A DNA stretch of 50,036 bases from Helicobacter sp. (GCA_022511145.1 JAFLSC010000012.1:1-50036); one strand, 5' to 3'. Positions 34,553 through 43,351 are shown, numbered from the stretch's first letter. Notes: generated by a model not told the origin, from the letters alone. A program made the numbers and translations.

Positions 34553-35457
34553 CATTGCAAAATCTGCAAAAAATAACCCCACAAAAAATGACATTGCAAA
34601 AAAAGGCGACGCTTATTTCAAGCTTGACTGCTTTTTTGCTGATTTGTGTAAAATTTTTTACCGGTATCTTAAGCGGTTCAGTAGCGATTTTAGCTTCCGC
34701 GATTGATTCTTTACTAGATTTGTGTGCTTCACTTTTTAATCTTTTTGCCTTAAGCAAGTCTGAAAAACCTGCGGATTTGGATTATAATTATGGATTAGGC
34801 AAAATTGAATCTTTAGCGAGTATCATTGAGGGAAGTGCGATTATTATCTCGGGGCTTTTTATCTTCTATCAATCGTGTAAAAAGCTCTATTTGGGCGAAG
34901 TAATTGAGCATTTGGATTTATCTTTAGGGGTGATGATTTTTTCTTTTGTTGTTACTTTGGGGTTGGTGATTTATCTCCAATATGTTGCTAAAGTAACTCA
35001 AAATCTTGTTATCAAAGCAGATGCTCTGCATTACAAAACTGACCTTTTAAGCAACGGGGTAATTTTTATTTCTTTGGGCTTAATTGCTTGGAGTGGTTGG
35101 GATTTTATTGATGGAATCTTAGGGATTGTCGTTGCACTTTATATCCTCCACTCCTCTTATTCACTTTTAAAAGAGGGTATTTCTATCTTGCTTGATAAGG
35201 CTCTTGAACCTTCACTTGTTGCACAAATTCAGGCTATTATTGCACAAGAACCCCAAATCACAGCTTATCACAATCTTAAAACGCGTCAGAGTGCGGAAAT
35301 CTTTTTTGTTGAAGTGCATTTGGTTTTCAATCCTACAATGACTTTATTTGAAGCTCATATGATTGCTGATAGAGTAGAGCAAAATATCACTAAACTTCAG
35401 GGACAATGGAAAGTTATAACTCACCTTGACCCTTATGATGATGGAGAAAACGAATGA
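34549..35457 (+). CDS. Cation diffusion facilitator (zinc/iron efflux), FieF-like
   Basis: A 302-residue membrane protein with six hydrophobic segments and a C-terminal cytoplasmic domain. Metal-site residues are in place: AIDSLLDLCASLFNLFAL (DxxxD in helix 2) and ALHYKTDLLSNGVIF (HxxxD in helix 5). It exports divalent metal in exchange for protons. The C-terminal domain (KTRQSAEIFFVEVHLVF, AHMIADRVE) is typical. Start overlaps the previous stop (ATGA); another ATG 13 codons later follows a near-repeat of the first bases and could be used instead. Confidence 0.93.
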   Translation: MTLQNLQKITPQKMTLQKKATLISSLTAFLLICVKFFTGILSGSVAILASAIDSLLDLCASLFNLFALSKSEKPADLDYNYGLGKIESLASIIEGSAIIISGLFIFYQSCKKLYLGEVIEHLDLSLGVMIFSFVVTLGLVIYLQYVAKVTQNLVIKADALHYKTDLLSNGVIFISLGLIAWSGWDFIDGILGIVVALYILHSSYSLLKEGISILLDKALEPSLVAQIQAIIAQEPQITAYHNLKTRQSAEIFFVEVHLVFNPTMTLFEAHMIADRVEQNITKLQGQWKVITHLDPYDDGENE

Positions 35458-37181
35458 AATATTTACTTGATTTTATCCAAGCCAATCCGATGAATAAAAC
35501 AACATTATTTCCTTATTTGCGGTGTTCCTTGCAAGAAGCGGAGATTTTAAGGTTTTTGTGCTTAGAACTTATTAAGGGGAATGATGAAATGATGGGAGTA
35601 GAAATCATTAATGCCATTTTCAGCCCCAAAGATTATGAGATTATTCAATATCTCCCCTCTTTTAAAAATCTCTTAGAGCTTGGTTGGATTTGCCAAAATA
35701 ATTTTTTACGCAATCTCAATAACGAAATTATTCTTTTAGAATTACTCAATTCTCCTTTTTCTCTATCATCAAGTTTTCTTAAACTCTTAGAGGAAGGCGG
35801 AATCAATCCTAAGCTCCCTCAAAATATTGCTTATAACAATCACCTAGAATACCTTAAAGACCAATTCCTCGTTATTCAAACTCTCATTAGTCTAATCCCT
35901 CATAAAAAAGACAATCAATCCTCTTTGTTGCTAAAAAAGGGACTGCATAAAATAGAAAATCTCCAAAAACGCATTCAAGAGCGTATTAAACTTACTAAAG
36001 AAAAACTGCCTCTTGAAGAGTTATTTAAAGAAAACAATCTCAATCCGCAAGAAAAAATTATTTTTCTTGCGATTTTAAAAGAAGAATATTCAGGCAAAGA
36101 AGGAGACCTTAGGGAGCTTAACTCACTTATTAATCTTATTAGCACGAATGATTATGATAGGATAAAAAATCGCTCATTGCTTGATGATAGGAGTAAATTA
36201 GTGGAAAAAGGTTTGATTGATTATGATGAAATTCTAAGTGGTTTTGGGGGGATTAGCCGCACTTTTTTTATCCCTGATGCGATTTTAAAAAAAATCACTC
36301 ACCCCCAAAATGAGGATAAAACTCACAAAGTCAATCTCCAAAGTCTCATTGACGAGCAAGATTTTTTTGAATACCTTAAACCTAAAATCCCTCTCAGTGA
36401 GGTTGTGCTTAGCACTTCCACAAAAGAAAGGCTTGAAGTTTTGCTCAAACAAGTTGATTCTAAAGTTTTACAATATTTAAAAGACTGGGGCATCAAAGAT
36501 AAAAAACGGGGCATTGACGCAAAAATTCTCTTTTATGGTGCAGCAGGCACAGGTAAAACTCTAACTGCTTTAGCACTTGGTAAATCCCTAAAAAAACCAA
36601 TTTTAAGTTTTGATTGCTCAAAGATTCTCTCTCAATATGTAGGCGAGAGTGAAAAAAATGTGCGGAAAATCTTTGATACTTTCAAAGATTTAAAATCCCA
36701 AAGTAAAAGCGAGCCGATTTTATTGCTTGATGAGGCTGACCAATTTTTGAGTATGCGGACAAGCATAAGCAATTCAAGTGCGGATAAAATGCACAATCAA
36801 ATGCAAAATATTTTTTTGGAGCAAATTGAACATTTTGATGGCATACTTATTGCCACAACCAATTTGCTTGAAACGATTGATACTGCTTTCTCGAGACGTT
36901 TTAATTATAAGATTGAATTTAAAAAACCCAATTTGGAGGAGCGTCTTAAGCTTTGGGAGAGACTTTTGCCTAAAAATGCTCCTTTTGAGGAGAACTTTAA
37001 TCTCAAAACTCTAGCAGAATTTTCCCTCACAGGAGGACAAATCGCTTTGGTTGTTAAAAACACTGCCTATGTTATTGCTAGTCAAAAAAATCCTCTTTTT
37101 ACCACTCAAAGTTTTGTTAATGAAATCAAAAAAGAGCTTGATAGCAACTTTGATAGCCAAAGGGAAATGGGATTTTTATGA
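35454..37181 (+). CDS. AAA-family ATPase with a long unknown N-terminal region
   Basis: A 575-residue protein. The C-terminal third is a classical AAA domain: Walker A YGAAGTGKTLTALALG at about 360-375, QYVGESEKNVRKIFDTF, Walker B PILLLDEADQFLS near 420-432, IATTNLLETIDTAFSRRFN with sensor 1 and arginine-finger region, and sensor-2 TGGQIALVVKN. Residues 1-330 are helical and unlike anything I recognise, possibly a substrate-recruiting part. Overlaps the cation transporter gene by 4 bases and ends the operon. Single-ring remodelling ATPase, substrate unknown. Confidence 0.85.
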   Translation: MKYLLDFIQANPMNKTTLFPYLRCSLQEAEILRFLCLELIKGNDEMMGVEIINAIFSPKDYEIIQYLPSFKNLLELGWICQNNFLRNLNNEIILLELLNSPFSLSSSFLKLLEEGGINPKLPQNIAYNNHLEYLKDQFLVIQTLISLIPHKKDNQSSLLLKKGLHKIENLQKRIQERIKLTKEKLPLEELFKENNLNPQEKIIFLAILKEEYSGKEGDLRELNSLINLISTNDYDRIKNRSLLDDRSKLVEKGLIDYDEILSGFGGISRTFFIPDAILKKITHPQNEDKTHKVNLQSLIDEQDFFEYLKPKIPLSEVVLSTSTKERLEVLLKQVDSKVLQYLKDWGIKDKKRGIDAKILFYGAAGTGKTLTALALGKSLKKPILSFDCSKILSQYVGESEKNVRKIFDTFKDLKSQSKSEPILLLDEADQFLSMRTSISNSSADKMHNQMQNIFLEQIEHFDGILIATTNLLETIDTAFSRRFNYKIEFKKPNLEERLKLWERLLPKNAPFEENFNLKTLAEFSLTGGQIALVVKNTAYVIASQKNPLFTTQSFVNEIKKELDSNFDSQREMGFL

Positions 37182-37427
37182 TTTGATTTTTTTCTCCACT
37201 TTTTTGATGTGAGCGTTTAAATCCGCATAACCTTTTACAAGCAAATCTTGATTAATTTCATCAAGCATTTCAATGATTTGCTCCTGTGTGGCTTTCGTAA
37301 GCGTATTAAGCTCTAACTTCACTCCCTCTTTCTCCATTGGGATATGAACGATATATTTACCCTCTTCTAAACTAATATTTAATGTCTTGCAGCCTGAAAA
37401 CACATTCTTATTAATTAAGATTCTCAT
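37176..37427 (-). CDS. Small conserved-looking protein of unknown function
   Basis: An 83-residue protein, probably beta strands first (CKTLNISLEEGKYIVHIPME) and then helices (TKATQEQIIEMLDEINQDLL). No motif recognised. AAAGGA lies six bases before the ATG. Its stop overlaps the end of the convergent AAA ATPase gene by 6 bases. It is 93 bases downstream of fabH on the same strand and may be the last gene of the ndk-fabH run. Confidence 0.7.
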   Translation of the reverse strand: MRILINKNVFSGCKTLNISLEEGKYIVHIPMEKEGVKLELNTLTKATQEQIIEMLDEINQDLLVKGYADLNAHIKKVEKKIKS

Positions 37428-37520
37428 TGTTGTCCTTTATGTAAAATTTGATTGAGCATTGATAGAAGCGATTGTTTGTGTGAATAAACCCCACTTTTGC
37501 AAATCCTTAAATCTCATTTT

Positions 37521-38525
37521 TCAATCCCCTCCAAAATGCACAAGGGCAGAACCCCAAGTAAATCCACCCCCAAAAGCATCTAAAAGCAATAAAGAGCCTG
37601 TTTTAATTTTTCCCTTTTCGTAAAAATCATTGATTGCCATAGGAATAGAAGCTGCGGAGGTATTCCCGTATTTATAAATCGTAAGGGCGATTTTTTCTTG
37701 AGGGAGATTTAAGCTTTCGCCCACTGCGGAGATAATTCTCAAATTAGCTTGGTGGGGAATAAAATAATCAATATCCTTTTGTGTCAGCTTATTTCTTGCT
37801 AAAATCTCCACCACATCATTGCTTAGAGTTTTAACCGCAATTTTAAAGGTTTCATTTCCTTTCATTTTAATAAACTGCATTCTTTGTGCTAGCATTTCAT
37901 AACTTGAAGGGTGGCGACTCCCACAACCCGGCGTGATTAAGAAATCTTGATATTGTCCATTAGAAGCAATATTAATATCTAAAATCGCTAAATCCTTTTC
38001 TTTGGTGCTAGTAATTACAGCAGCCCCTGCCCCATCACCAAATAAAACGCAAGTATTCCTATCTTGCATATCCAAAATGCTTGAGAGTTTTTCTGCCCCG
38101 ATAATAAGGATATTTTTATAGGTTTGGGATTCGATAAAAGATTTTGCAAGAGCAAGCAAGTAAATAAAACCGCTACAAGCAGCTGAAATATCAAAAGCAG
38201 GCTTACCTACAATCCCAAGATTGCAAGCTACAACGCAAGCAGTTGAGGGCATACATAAAAAATCAGGCGAGATGGTTGCTACAATTATCATATCAATTTC
38301 ACTCGGTGTAATTCCTGCCCGCTGAATTGCAATTTTAGCGGCTTGAGTCGCTAAATCACTTGCTGCTTCACTTGCTTTGGCAAACCGCCTCTCCTTAATG
38401 CCTGTGCGTTTAGTAATCCATTCATCGCTTGTCTCAACCAATTTGGACAAATCCTCATTGCTTATGACTTTTTCAGGGATATAAGCACCAATTGAGTGCA
38501 ATTTGGCATAGATTTTTTTATCCAA
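37521..38525 (-). CDS. fabH: 3-oxoacyl-[acyl-carrier-protein] synthase III FabH
   Basis: FabH condenses acetyl-CoA with malonyl-ACP to start type II fatty acid synthesis. The 334-residue protein has TSDEWITKRTGIKERR, the nucleophile in DISAACSGFIYLLAL, FIPHQANLRI (catalytic His) and YGNTSAASIPMAI (catalytic Asn). The start is a TTG at 38525, with AGGAG about 8 bases upstream. It lies 10 bases after plsX. Confidence 0.97.
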   Translation of the reverse strand: MDKKIYAKLHSIGAYIPEKVISNEDLSKLVETSDEWITKRTGIKERRFAKASEAASDLATQAAKIAIQRAGITPSEIDMIIVATISPDFLCMPSTACVVACNLGIVGKPAFDISAACSGFIYLLALAKSFIESQTYKNILIIGAEKLSSILDMQDRNTCVLFGDGAGAAVITSTKEKDLAILDINIASNGQYQDFLITPGCGSRHPSSYEMLAQRMQFIKMKGNETFKIAVKTLSNDVVEILARNKLTQKDIDYFIPHQANLRIISAVGESLNLPQEKIALTIYKYGNTSAASIPMAINDFYEKGKIKTGSLLLLDAFGGGFTWGSALVHFGGD

Positions 38526-38535
38526 GTTTTTTCTC

Positions 38536-39525
38536 CTAAGGAGTTTTATAGGTTTCTAGGGCATTAAGAATTTTATCATTAATATTATTCTCAACGCTAG
38601 AGATAGCTTGAAAAATAGCGTTTTTTATGGCTTTAGCATTACTTTTTCCGTGGCAAATAATCACATTCCCATTCACGCCAAGCAGAGGTGCTCCGCCATA
38701 TTCAGCATAATCGATTTGTTTTTTGAGTTTTGAGAAAACTTGCTTCATAAACAAAGCACCAAAAATCCCTATGGGTGAGGCTTTGATATGTTTTTTCAAT
38801 AAATAAACGATAGAATCGGCTACGCCTTCACTGGCTTTTAACACTACATTACCCACAAATCCATCACAAACAATCACTTCCACAGAAGCATCAAAGATAT
38901 TATTACCCTCGATATTACCGATAAAATAAGGGTGTGATTTGAGTAACTCAAAAGTGGCTTTGGTTGTTTCATTCCCCTTACATTCCTCTTCACCATTTGC
39001 CAAAAGCCCCATACGCACTTTGGAATAGCCTAAAATATAACTAGCATATTCACAACCCATCAAACCAAATTCATAGAGATTGTCAGGCTTACACTCAACA
39101 TTAGCTCCCGCATCGACAATCAAACTTTGTCCTCCATCAATGCGTGGCATTAAGGCACAAATAGCAGGACGAGAAATGCCCTTTAAGCGACCAATCCTTA
39201 AGGTTGCCAAGCTCATTGTTGCTCCACTATGACCAGCAGATACAACCGCATCAACTTGATTGTTTTTGAGCATCTCAATGGCGACATAGATAGAGCTATC
39301 TTTGCGTTTTAAAGCAGAAGTGGCTTCCTCGTCCATTTTGATAAAATCTTTACACGAAACAATCTTAACTCTTTGTTTTAAATCACTAGAAATCAAAGGG
39401 GCTATCACTTGCTCATCACCCACAAGAGTGAGCGTGAAATCCCTTTCTTTTAAAGCCAAAATCGCCCCTTCAATCAAAGGTGCAGAGCCAAAATCTCCAC
39501 CCATTGCATCAATTGCAATTCTCAT
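38536..39525 (-). CDS. plsX: Phosphate acyltransferase PlsX
   Basis: PlsX makes acyl-phosphate from acyl-ACP for phospholipid synthesis with PlsY. The protein begins MRIAIDAMGGDFG and contains SAGHSGATMSLATL, VDAGANVECKPDNL and VCDGFVGNVVLKASEG, all typical. I place the start at the ATG at 39525; an upstream in-frame TTG at 39531 is less likely. Between rpmF (18 bases upstream) and fabH, the common plsX-fabH pairing. Confidence 0.97.
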   Translation of the reverse strand: MRIAIDAMGGDFGSAPLIEGAILALKERDFTLTLVGDEQVIAPLISSDLKQRVKIVSCKDFIKMDEEATSALKRKDSSIYVAIEMLKNNQVDAVVSAGHSGATMSLATLRIGRLKGISRPAICALMPRIDGGQSLIVDAGANVECKPDNLYEFGLMGCEYASYILGYSKVRMGLLANGEEECKGNETTKATFELLKSHPYFIGNIEGNNIFDASVEVIVCDGFVGNVVLKASEGVADSIVYLLKKHIKASPIGIFGALFMKQVFSKLKKQIDYAEYGGAPLLGVNGNVIICHGKSNAKAIKNAIFQAISSVENNINDKILNALETYKTP

Positions 39526-39543
39526 TAGCAAATAACCTAAGAA

Positions 39544-39696
39544 TTAATTTTTATAATTTCCCGTGAATTTATTAACACGATGAGGCATTTTCCAAGTACC
39601 ATCTTTATCTTTCACAGGCATTGCCAAAGTGATTTTATAATGTGTCCTTCTTTTTGCCGCTCTTGTTTTGCTTACGCGTCTCTTTGGAACCGCCAT
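39544..39696 (-). CDS. rpmF: 50S ribosomal protein L32
   Basis: A 50-residue basic protein found by direct translation of the gap between yceD and plsX. It starts [20 protein letters not shown] and ends [10 protein letters not shown], as in Campylobacterota L32. It lacks the zinc-ribbon cysteines found in some L32 forms. It lies 16 bases after yceD and 18 before plsX; the yceD-rpmF-plsX-fabH order is widely conserved. Confidence 0.95.
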   Translation of the reverse strand: MAVPKRRVSKTRAAKRRTHYKITLAMPVKDKDGTWKMPHRVNKFTGNYKN

Positions 39697-39712
39697 TTTA
39701 ACTCCTTAAAAT

Positions 39713-40144
39713 TTAATTTTCCTCTTTAATATGATAATCGCAGCGAATCATTTCTAATTCACTCTTTAAAATCGCTGCCAAATCAATAATGCCTCCGCTG
39801 CATTCAAAGACATCATCAAAATGTTCATTATCCAAAGTGATAAATCCATCACTTAGATAAAATGCTAAATCCTCATCAAGAGTTTTAACAAACTCTTCCC
39901 CACTCAAATCACAAATCAAGGTTATCTTGCCTTGCAATTTTCCTTTTAATCGCACAAAATCAGGAAAACTTTCATCGCAAAAAAGCTCCCCACTGCATTT
40001 TACCCCTTCCTCTTCAATCAAAAAATCTATTTTCCCGCCTGCTTTAGAGGACTGAAAAACTTTTGTGAAAGGGATTTTATTCTTCAAAATATCTCTAGCA
40101 AATTTCTCTTGTTGCAAAGAAAAAAGCAATTTCTTTTTTTGCAT
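39713..40144 (-). CDS. YceD/DUF177-family protein (23S rRNA accumulation protein type)
   Basis: About 143 residues if the ATG at 40144 is used. The family core is [19 protein letters not shown], then [20 protein letters not shown] and [16 protein letters not shown]. YceD proteins are encoded next to rpmF across bacteria and one plant relative acts in 23S rRNA maturation. The frame is open upstream to 40273 but that part lies inside ndk. Even 40144 overlaps ndk by 50 bases, so a TTG within the next ten codons is possible. No CxxC zinc motif of the longer members is seen. Confidence 0.85.
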   Translation of the reverse strand: MQKKKLLFSLQQEKFARDILKNKIPFTKVFQSSKAGGKIDFLIEEEGVKCSGELFCDESFPDFVRLKGKLQGKITLICDLSGEEFVKTLDEDLAFYLSDGFITLDNEHFDDVFECSGGIIDLAAILKSELEMIRCDYHIKEEN

Positions 40145-40508
40145 TCTCAAGACTATCACTACCATGCACCGCATTAGCATCAATACTCTCTGCAAAATCT
40201 GCTCTAATCGTTCCTTTAGCGGCTTCTTTAGGATTTGTTGCTCCCATAAGTTCGCGATTTTTAGCAACAGCATTATTCCCTTCCAAAACCATTACCACCA
40301 CAGGACCGCTTACCATAAAATCAACCAAATCATCAAAAAATGGGCGTCCTCTATGCACAGCATAAAAATCTTTTGCATCACAACGTCCTAACTGAACTTT
40401 TTTCATCGCAGCAATTCTTAAACCATTGCTTTCAAAACGTTCAATTATTTTTCCTATCACGCCTTTTTTGACGGCATCAGGCTTAATAATGGATAATGTC
40501 TGCTCCAT
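40095..40508 (-). CDS. ndk: Nucleoside diphosphate kinase Ndk
   Basis: Ndk balances nucleoside triphosphates through a phospho-histidine. The 137-residue protein has [18 protein letters not shown], the [19 protein letters not shown] segment and the active-site His in [23 protein letters not shown] at 40508 with AGGAG upstream. First gene of the ndk-yceD-rpmF-plsX-fabH operon; its promoter overlaps a palindrome at 40547-40561. Confidence 0.97.
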   Translation of the reverse strand: MEQTLSIIKPDAVKKGVIGKIIERFESNGLRIAAMKKVQLGRCDAKDFYAVHRGRPFFDDLVDFMVSGPVVVMVLEGNNAVAKNRELMGATNPKEAAKGTIRADFAESIDANAVHGSDSLENAKKEIAFFFATREIC

Positions 40509-40546
40509 TCTTGCTCCTAAACAATTAATATTAAGATTAAGGGGAG

Positions 40547-40561
40547 TATTATACTATAATA
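40547..40561 (-). promoter_or_regulatory. ndk operon -10 element within a 15-base palindrome
   Basis: TATTATA-C-TATAATA is a perfect 7+1+7 palindrome. Its minus-strand TATAAT (40548-40553) lies 39 bases before the ndk ATG and makes a good -10. The palindrome shape resembles AT-rich Fur/PerR-type operators, but it could simply be two facing -10 hexamers. Confidence 0.55.
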
Positions 40562-40586
40562 AATCTGCATTTTAAATAAAAGCTAC

Positions 40587-41282
40587 TTAAAATCTTTTTG
40601 GGGGCTTAATTCCTGCTAAACGCAATTCTCGATAAAATCTTTTTACCCCTAAAGAGGCTTTATTATCAATCTTATAAGAGAGAACTTGGAGATATTTTAA
40701 AATCTCTTTGGCTTCAATTTTGCTTTTCTTAGAGGCGTCTTGTAATAGATATTGCGGGATTTTAATAGGTTTTTTAGCAAAAGCTGCTATTAGCTTTTCA
40801 AAAAAATCTCTGTGTTTTTTAATACATAATCTCCCAAAAACAAAGGGAAGCTTTTGTTTTTTAACCCATAATTGTGCCATATCAATATAATCTTTTTGCC
40901 CTAAAGCCTTTTGCTTTAAAACCTCTCTCAACGCTCTATCTCCGATTAGCACTCCCCCTTTAATTTTTAATACTTTCAAAAGAGCATTAGAAGTATTAGA
41001 TTGATAATCCTCGCCACTTTTTTTAGGCAGACAAATTACGCTGATGACTTCCTTTTTTGCCACAATCCCTATTTTTGAGGCATAGAATTGGTTAGGATTG
41101 CTCGCCAAGATTGAAGAAACAAAACCCGCATCAATCCTTCCAAAAAGAAATTCTTGATTGAGTTTAGAGGGATAAGACTTTTTTTTTCTGTAAAAAAGTT
41201 TAAAATGTGAGGGTGCAGGATAGGAGTGAATAAAAACTTCAAAAGGCAGAAGATTTAAATAATCAATTTTCCCAAAACGCAT
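40587..41282 (-). CDS. mqnA: MqnA-type enzyme (chorismate dehydratase, futalosine menaquinone pathway)
   Basis: About 231 residues with the periplasmic-binding-protein-like fold of MqnA/MqnD. The N-terminus MRFGKIDYLNLLPF and RIDAGFVSSILASN match MqnA, which removes water from chorismate to 3-enolpyruvylbenzoate. GVLIGDRALREVL and the PFVFGRLCIKK segment also fit. I start at the ATG at 41282, with AAGGAAA six bases upstream, not at the upstream in-frame 41303. Slightly shorter than many MqnA proteins. H. pylori and Campylobacter make menaquinone by this route. Confidence 0.85.
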   Translation of the reverse strand: MRFGKIDYLNLLPFEVFIHSYPAPSHFKLFYRKKKSYPSKLNQEFLFGRIDAGFVSSILASNPNQFYASKIGIVAKKEVISVICLPKKSGEDYQSNTSNALLKVLKIKGGVLIGDRALREVLKQKALGQKDYIDMAQLWVKKQKLPFVFGRLCIKKHRDFFEKLIAAFAKKPIKIPQYLLQDASKKSKIEAKEILKYLQVLSYKIDNKASLGVKRFYRELRLAGIKPPKRF

Positions 41283-41407
41283 TTCTTTCCTTAAAATACC
41301 CAAAATACCGGCAAAATTACAATTTCTTTACTAAAATTTTAACATTATTATTGTCAAAAAAGTATTATGTTGTGAATAATTTTTACTGCAATACTTTAAT
41401 TTTATGA

Positions 41408-41413
41408 TAAAAT
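41408..41413 (+). promoter_or_regulatory. Extended -10 of the HDOD gene
   Basis: TGA-TAAAAT (TGn then hexamer) lies 40 bases before the ATG at 41453. The identical nine bases occur upstream of metK. Confidence 0.55.
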
Positions 41414-41452
41414 TTCAAAATTCAATCTAACTAAAGATATAGGGAATTTTCT

Positions 41453-42343
41453 ATGGAAGCACAAGAAATGCAATCAGAACAAGCCTTTGATAACTCTCTT
41501 ATTTTGGAAACAATTAAGAATCTTCCGCCTTTGCCTGCCACCGTTATAGAATTAAAAAAATACATTGATACTAGTGGTGCTAATTTGGAGATTCCAAAAG
41601 TGGCAGATATTATTTCAAAAGACCCTCTACTTGTAGGAAAACTTTTGCAATTAGTCAATTCACCCTTTTATGGATTATCAAGACAAGTTTCCACAATCCC
41701 GCAGGTTATTTCTCTTTTGGGTGTTACTAATGTCAAAAATATTATTCTTGCTGACTCTGTTAAATCCAATTTTTCTATCGATGTTTCACCTTATGGGATT
41801 GATACCCCAAAATTTCTAAAAAGCTGCTCTCAAGAAGTAGATTTTATCTCTAGTTGGCTTACTCAAGAAGATAAGATTTTAGCAAATATGCTTATCCCTT
41901 GTGTAATGCTTTTAAGATTGGGGATAATTTTGCTTTCTTCAATCTTGATTAAATCTAAGCACGACCAAGAATTTTTAGAAGAAAATAAAGCTAACAATTA
42001 CAATAATATTCATCAAATAGAGGAGAAATATTGCGGAATTGATAGCTTATCTTTTCTAGGTTTTTTGTTTGATTATTGGAAATTTGATGAAACATTAATT
42101 CAGAGTATTGCTCATATCAATAATCCTCACTCTGCCCCTGATGAAGTCAAGAAAAATGCATATGCACTGGCGATTGTAAATTCTCTTTTTGTTCCTTTTA
42201 ATTCTTCGAGTTCCTTTAATTCTCAAAAAGCTGTTGCCCTCATCAATGAGGCAAAAACTCACAATATTAATTTTGATATTGACAATTTTTTAAATAAACT
42301 TCCTGATGAAATTAAAGCAATTTTAGAACACACTGAAGAATAA
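41453..42343 (+). CDS. HDOD-domain protein
   Basis: A 296-residue protein with an HDOD domain at about 20-215: IKNLPPLPATVIELKKYI, VADIISKDPLLVGKLLQLVN, SPFYGLSRQVSTIPQVISLL and GVTNVKNIILADSV. HDOD proteins are related to HD phosphohydrolases but lack the metal-binding residues, and serve in signalling, often linked to cyclic-di-GMP, motility or stress. No second domain is visible. Monocistronic with its own promoter; a dispersed repeat follows before convergent ahpC. Confidence 0.92.
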   Translation: MEAQEMQSEQAFDNSLILETIKNLPPLPATVIELKKYIDTSGANLEIPKVADIISKDPLLVGKLLQLVNSPFYGLSRQVSTIPQVISLLGVTNVKNIILADSVKSNFSIDVSPYGIDTPKFLKSCSQEVDFISSWLTQEDKILANMLIPCVMLLRLGIILLSSILIKSKHDQEFLEENKANNYNNIHQIEEKYCGIDSLSFLGFLFDYWKFDETLIQSIAHINNPHSAPDEVKKNAYALAIVNSLFVPFNSSSSFNSQKAVALINEAKTHNINFDIDNFLNKLPDEIKAILEHTEE

Positions 42344-42438
42344 AGTCTAAAAAAGCTTTTTTCTCCTAAAAGACGGATTTGGAATTCAAGCTCTTTTTAC
42401 CAAAAAGAGTGCCATTCCTTGCTTCTATGGATTTTTTA

Positions 42439-42498
42439 TCATCATTACAAGGCTTAAATCAAAGCAATCTAACCTTCTGACATTGTTTGTAATAACTT
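42439..42498 (-). repeat. Dispersed hairpin repeat between convergent HDOD and ahpC genes
   Basis: On the minus strand the unit AGATTGCTTTGATTTAAG then CCTTGTAATGATGA matches the family; a further partial unit (CATTGTTTGTAATAACTT) adjoins it. Confidence 0.65.
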
Positions 42499-42552
42499 GA
42501 ATTTTAAATTTTTGGATTGTAATGCTTTTTATTTTGGAGAGGTTTTGGATTG

Positions 42553-42579
42553 ATAAGAAAGCCCAAAGGGCTTGCTTAT
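42553..42579 (-). terminator. Hairpin directly after ahpC
   Basis: ATAAG-A-AAGCCC, loop AAA, GGGCTT-G-CTTAT forms an 11-pair stem with one mismatch, one base past the ahpC stop. There is no clear T run on the ahpC strand, so it may end transcription weakly or protect the mRNA 3' end. Confidence 0.55.
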
Positions 42580-43176
42580 TTAAAGTTTATCAGCATTTTG
42601 TGAGAGGTATTCTGCGACACCTTTAGCATCAGCTTTCATACCTTTATCACCTTTGTTCCAACCTGCTGGACAAACTTCGCCGTGTTGCTCAAAGAAAGTT
42701 AAAGCATCACACATTCTTAACATTTCGTCCATATTTCTACCCAAAGGCAAGTCATTAATGACAGCGTGGCGGACTACTTGATTTTTATCAATCAAGAAAG
42801 AGCCTCGAAGTGCAACCCCGCCATCAAGCAAGACTTCATAATCTCTTGAAATTGATTTGGTAATATCAGAAACCATAGGGAATTGGACATTACCAATCCC
42901 TCCTTGATTAACAGGAGTGTTTTTCCACGCAAAATGCACCACATCAGAATCAATAGACACACCAATCACGCTAAAACCTTTTTCTTCAAAGGATTTAACT
43001 CTATGGTCCATTGCAATAATTTCAGAGGGGCAAACAAAAGTGAAATCTTTAGGCCAAAAGAAAACTACCGCACCATTTTTTCCGAGATTTTTTGAAAGTT
43101 CAAAATTATCTACAATCTGATTATTTGCTAAAACCGCCGGTGCTTTGAAGTCTGGAGCTTTTTTTGTTACTAACAT
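42580..43176 (-). CDS. ahpC: 2-Cys peroxiredoxin AhpC (TsaA)
   Basis: This 198-residue typical 2-Cys peroxiredoxin reduces peroxides using thioredoxin. The peroxidatic Cys is in DFTFVCPSEI (Cys49) and the resolving Cys in GEVCPAGW (near 169). The start is the ATG at 43176 rather than the TTG codon before it. Known Helicobacter AhpC is one of the most abundant proteins and takes electrons from TrxA/TrxB. A palindrome (43203-43219) lies between its -10 and its start. Confidence 0.97.
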   Translation of the reverse strand: MLVTKKAPDFKAPAVLANNQIVDNFELSKNLGKNGAVVFFWPKDFTFVCPSEIIAMDHRVKSFEEKGFSVIGVSIDSDVVHFAWKNTPVNQGGIGNVQFPMVSDITKSISRDYEVLLDGGVALRGSFLIDKNQVVRHAVINDLPLGRNMDEMLRMCDALTFFEQHGEVCPAGWNKGDKGMKADAKGVAEYLSQNADKL

Positions 43177-43202
43177 CAAAAATCCTTTATAAAAATAATT
43201 TG

Positions 43203-43231
43203 TTGATAAAAAATATCAATTTAGGATTTTA
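43203..43231 (-). promoter_or_regulatory. ahpC promoter with palindrome at the transcription start
   Basis: Minus-strand TAAAAT (43226-43231) is a likely -10. The palindrome TTGATA-AAAAA-TATCAA (43203-43219) begins where transcription should start. A repressor bound there would block ahpC. In Campylobacter ahpC is under PerR control, so a peroxide regulator is a fair guess. Confidence 0.45.
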
Positions 43232-43316
43232 CCCAAGCTTTCATAAAAAGCAAATTAATGATTGAAATTTTATCGCAAAAAATCAAAAATAAAATAATTC
43301 TTAAGTTTTTCTCTGA

Positions 43317-43322
43317 TAAAAT
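43317..43322 (+). promoter_or_regulatory. Extended -10 of metK
   Basis: TGA-TAAAAT lies 30 bases before the metK ATG and is followed by the ribosome site AAGGTG. Confidence 0.55.
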
Positions 43323-43351
43323 TATAAAAATCAAAAATACAAGGTGAATTT

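Noticed and set aside
34549..34610. Repeated ATGACATTGCAAAA at the start of the cation efflux gene as a regulatory repeat
   Set aside because: Only two copies, both inside the coding frame; more likely a small local duplication that offers a second ATG.
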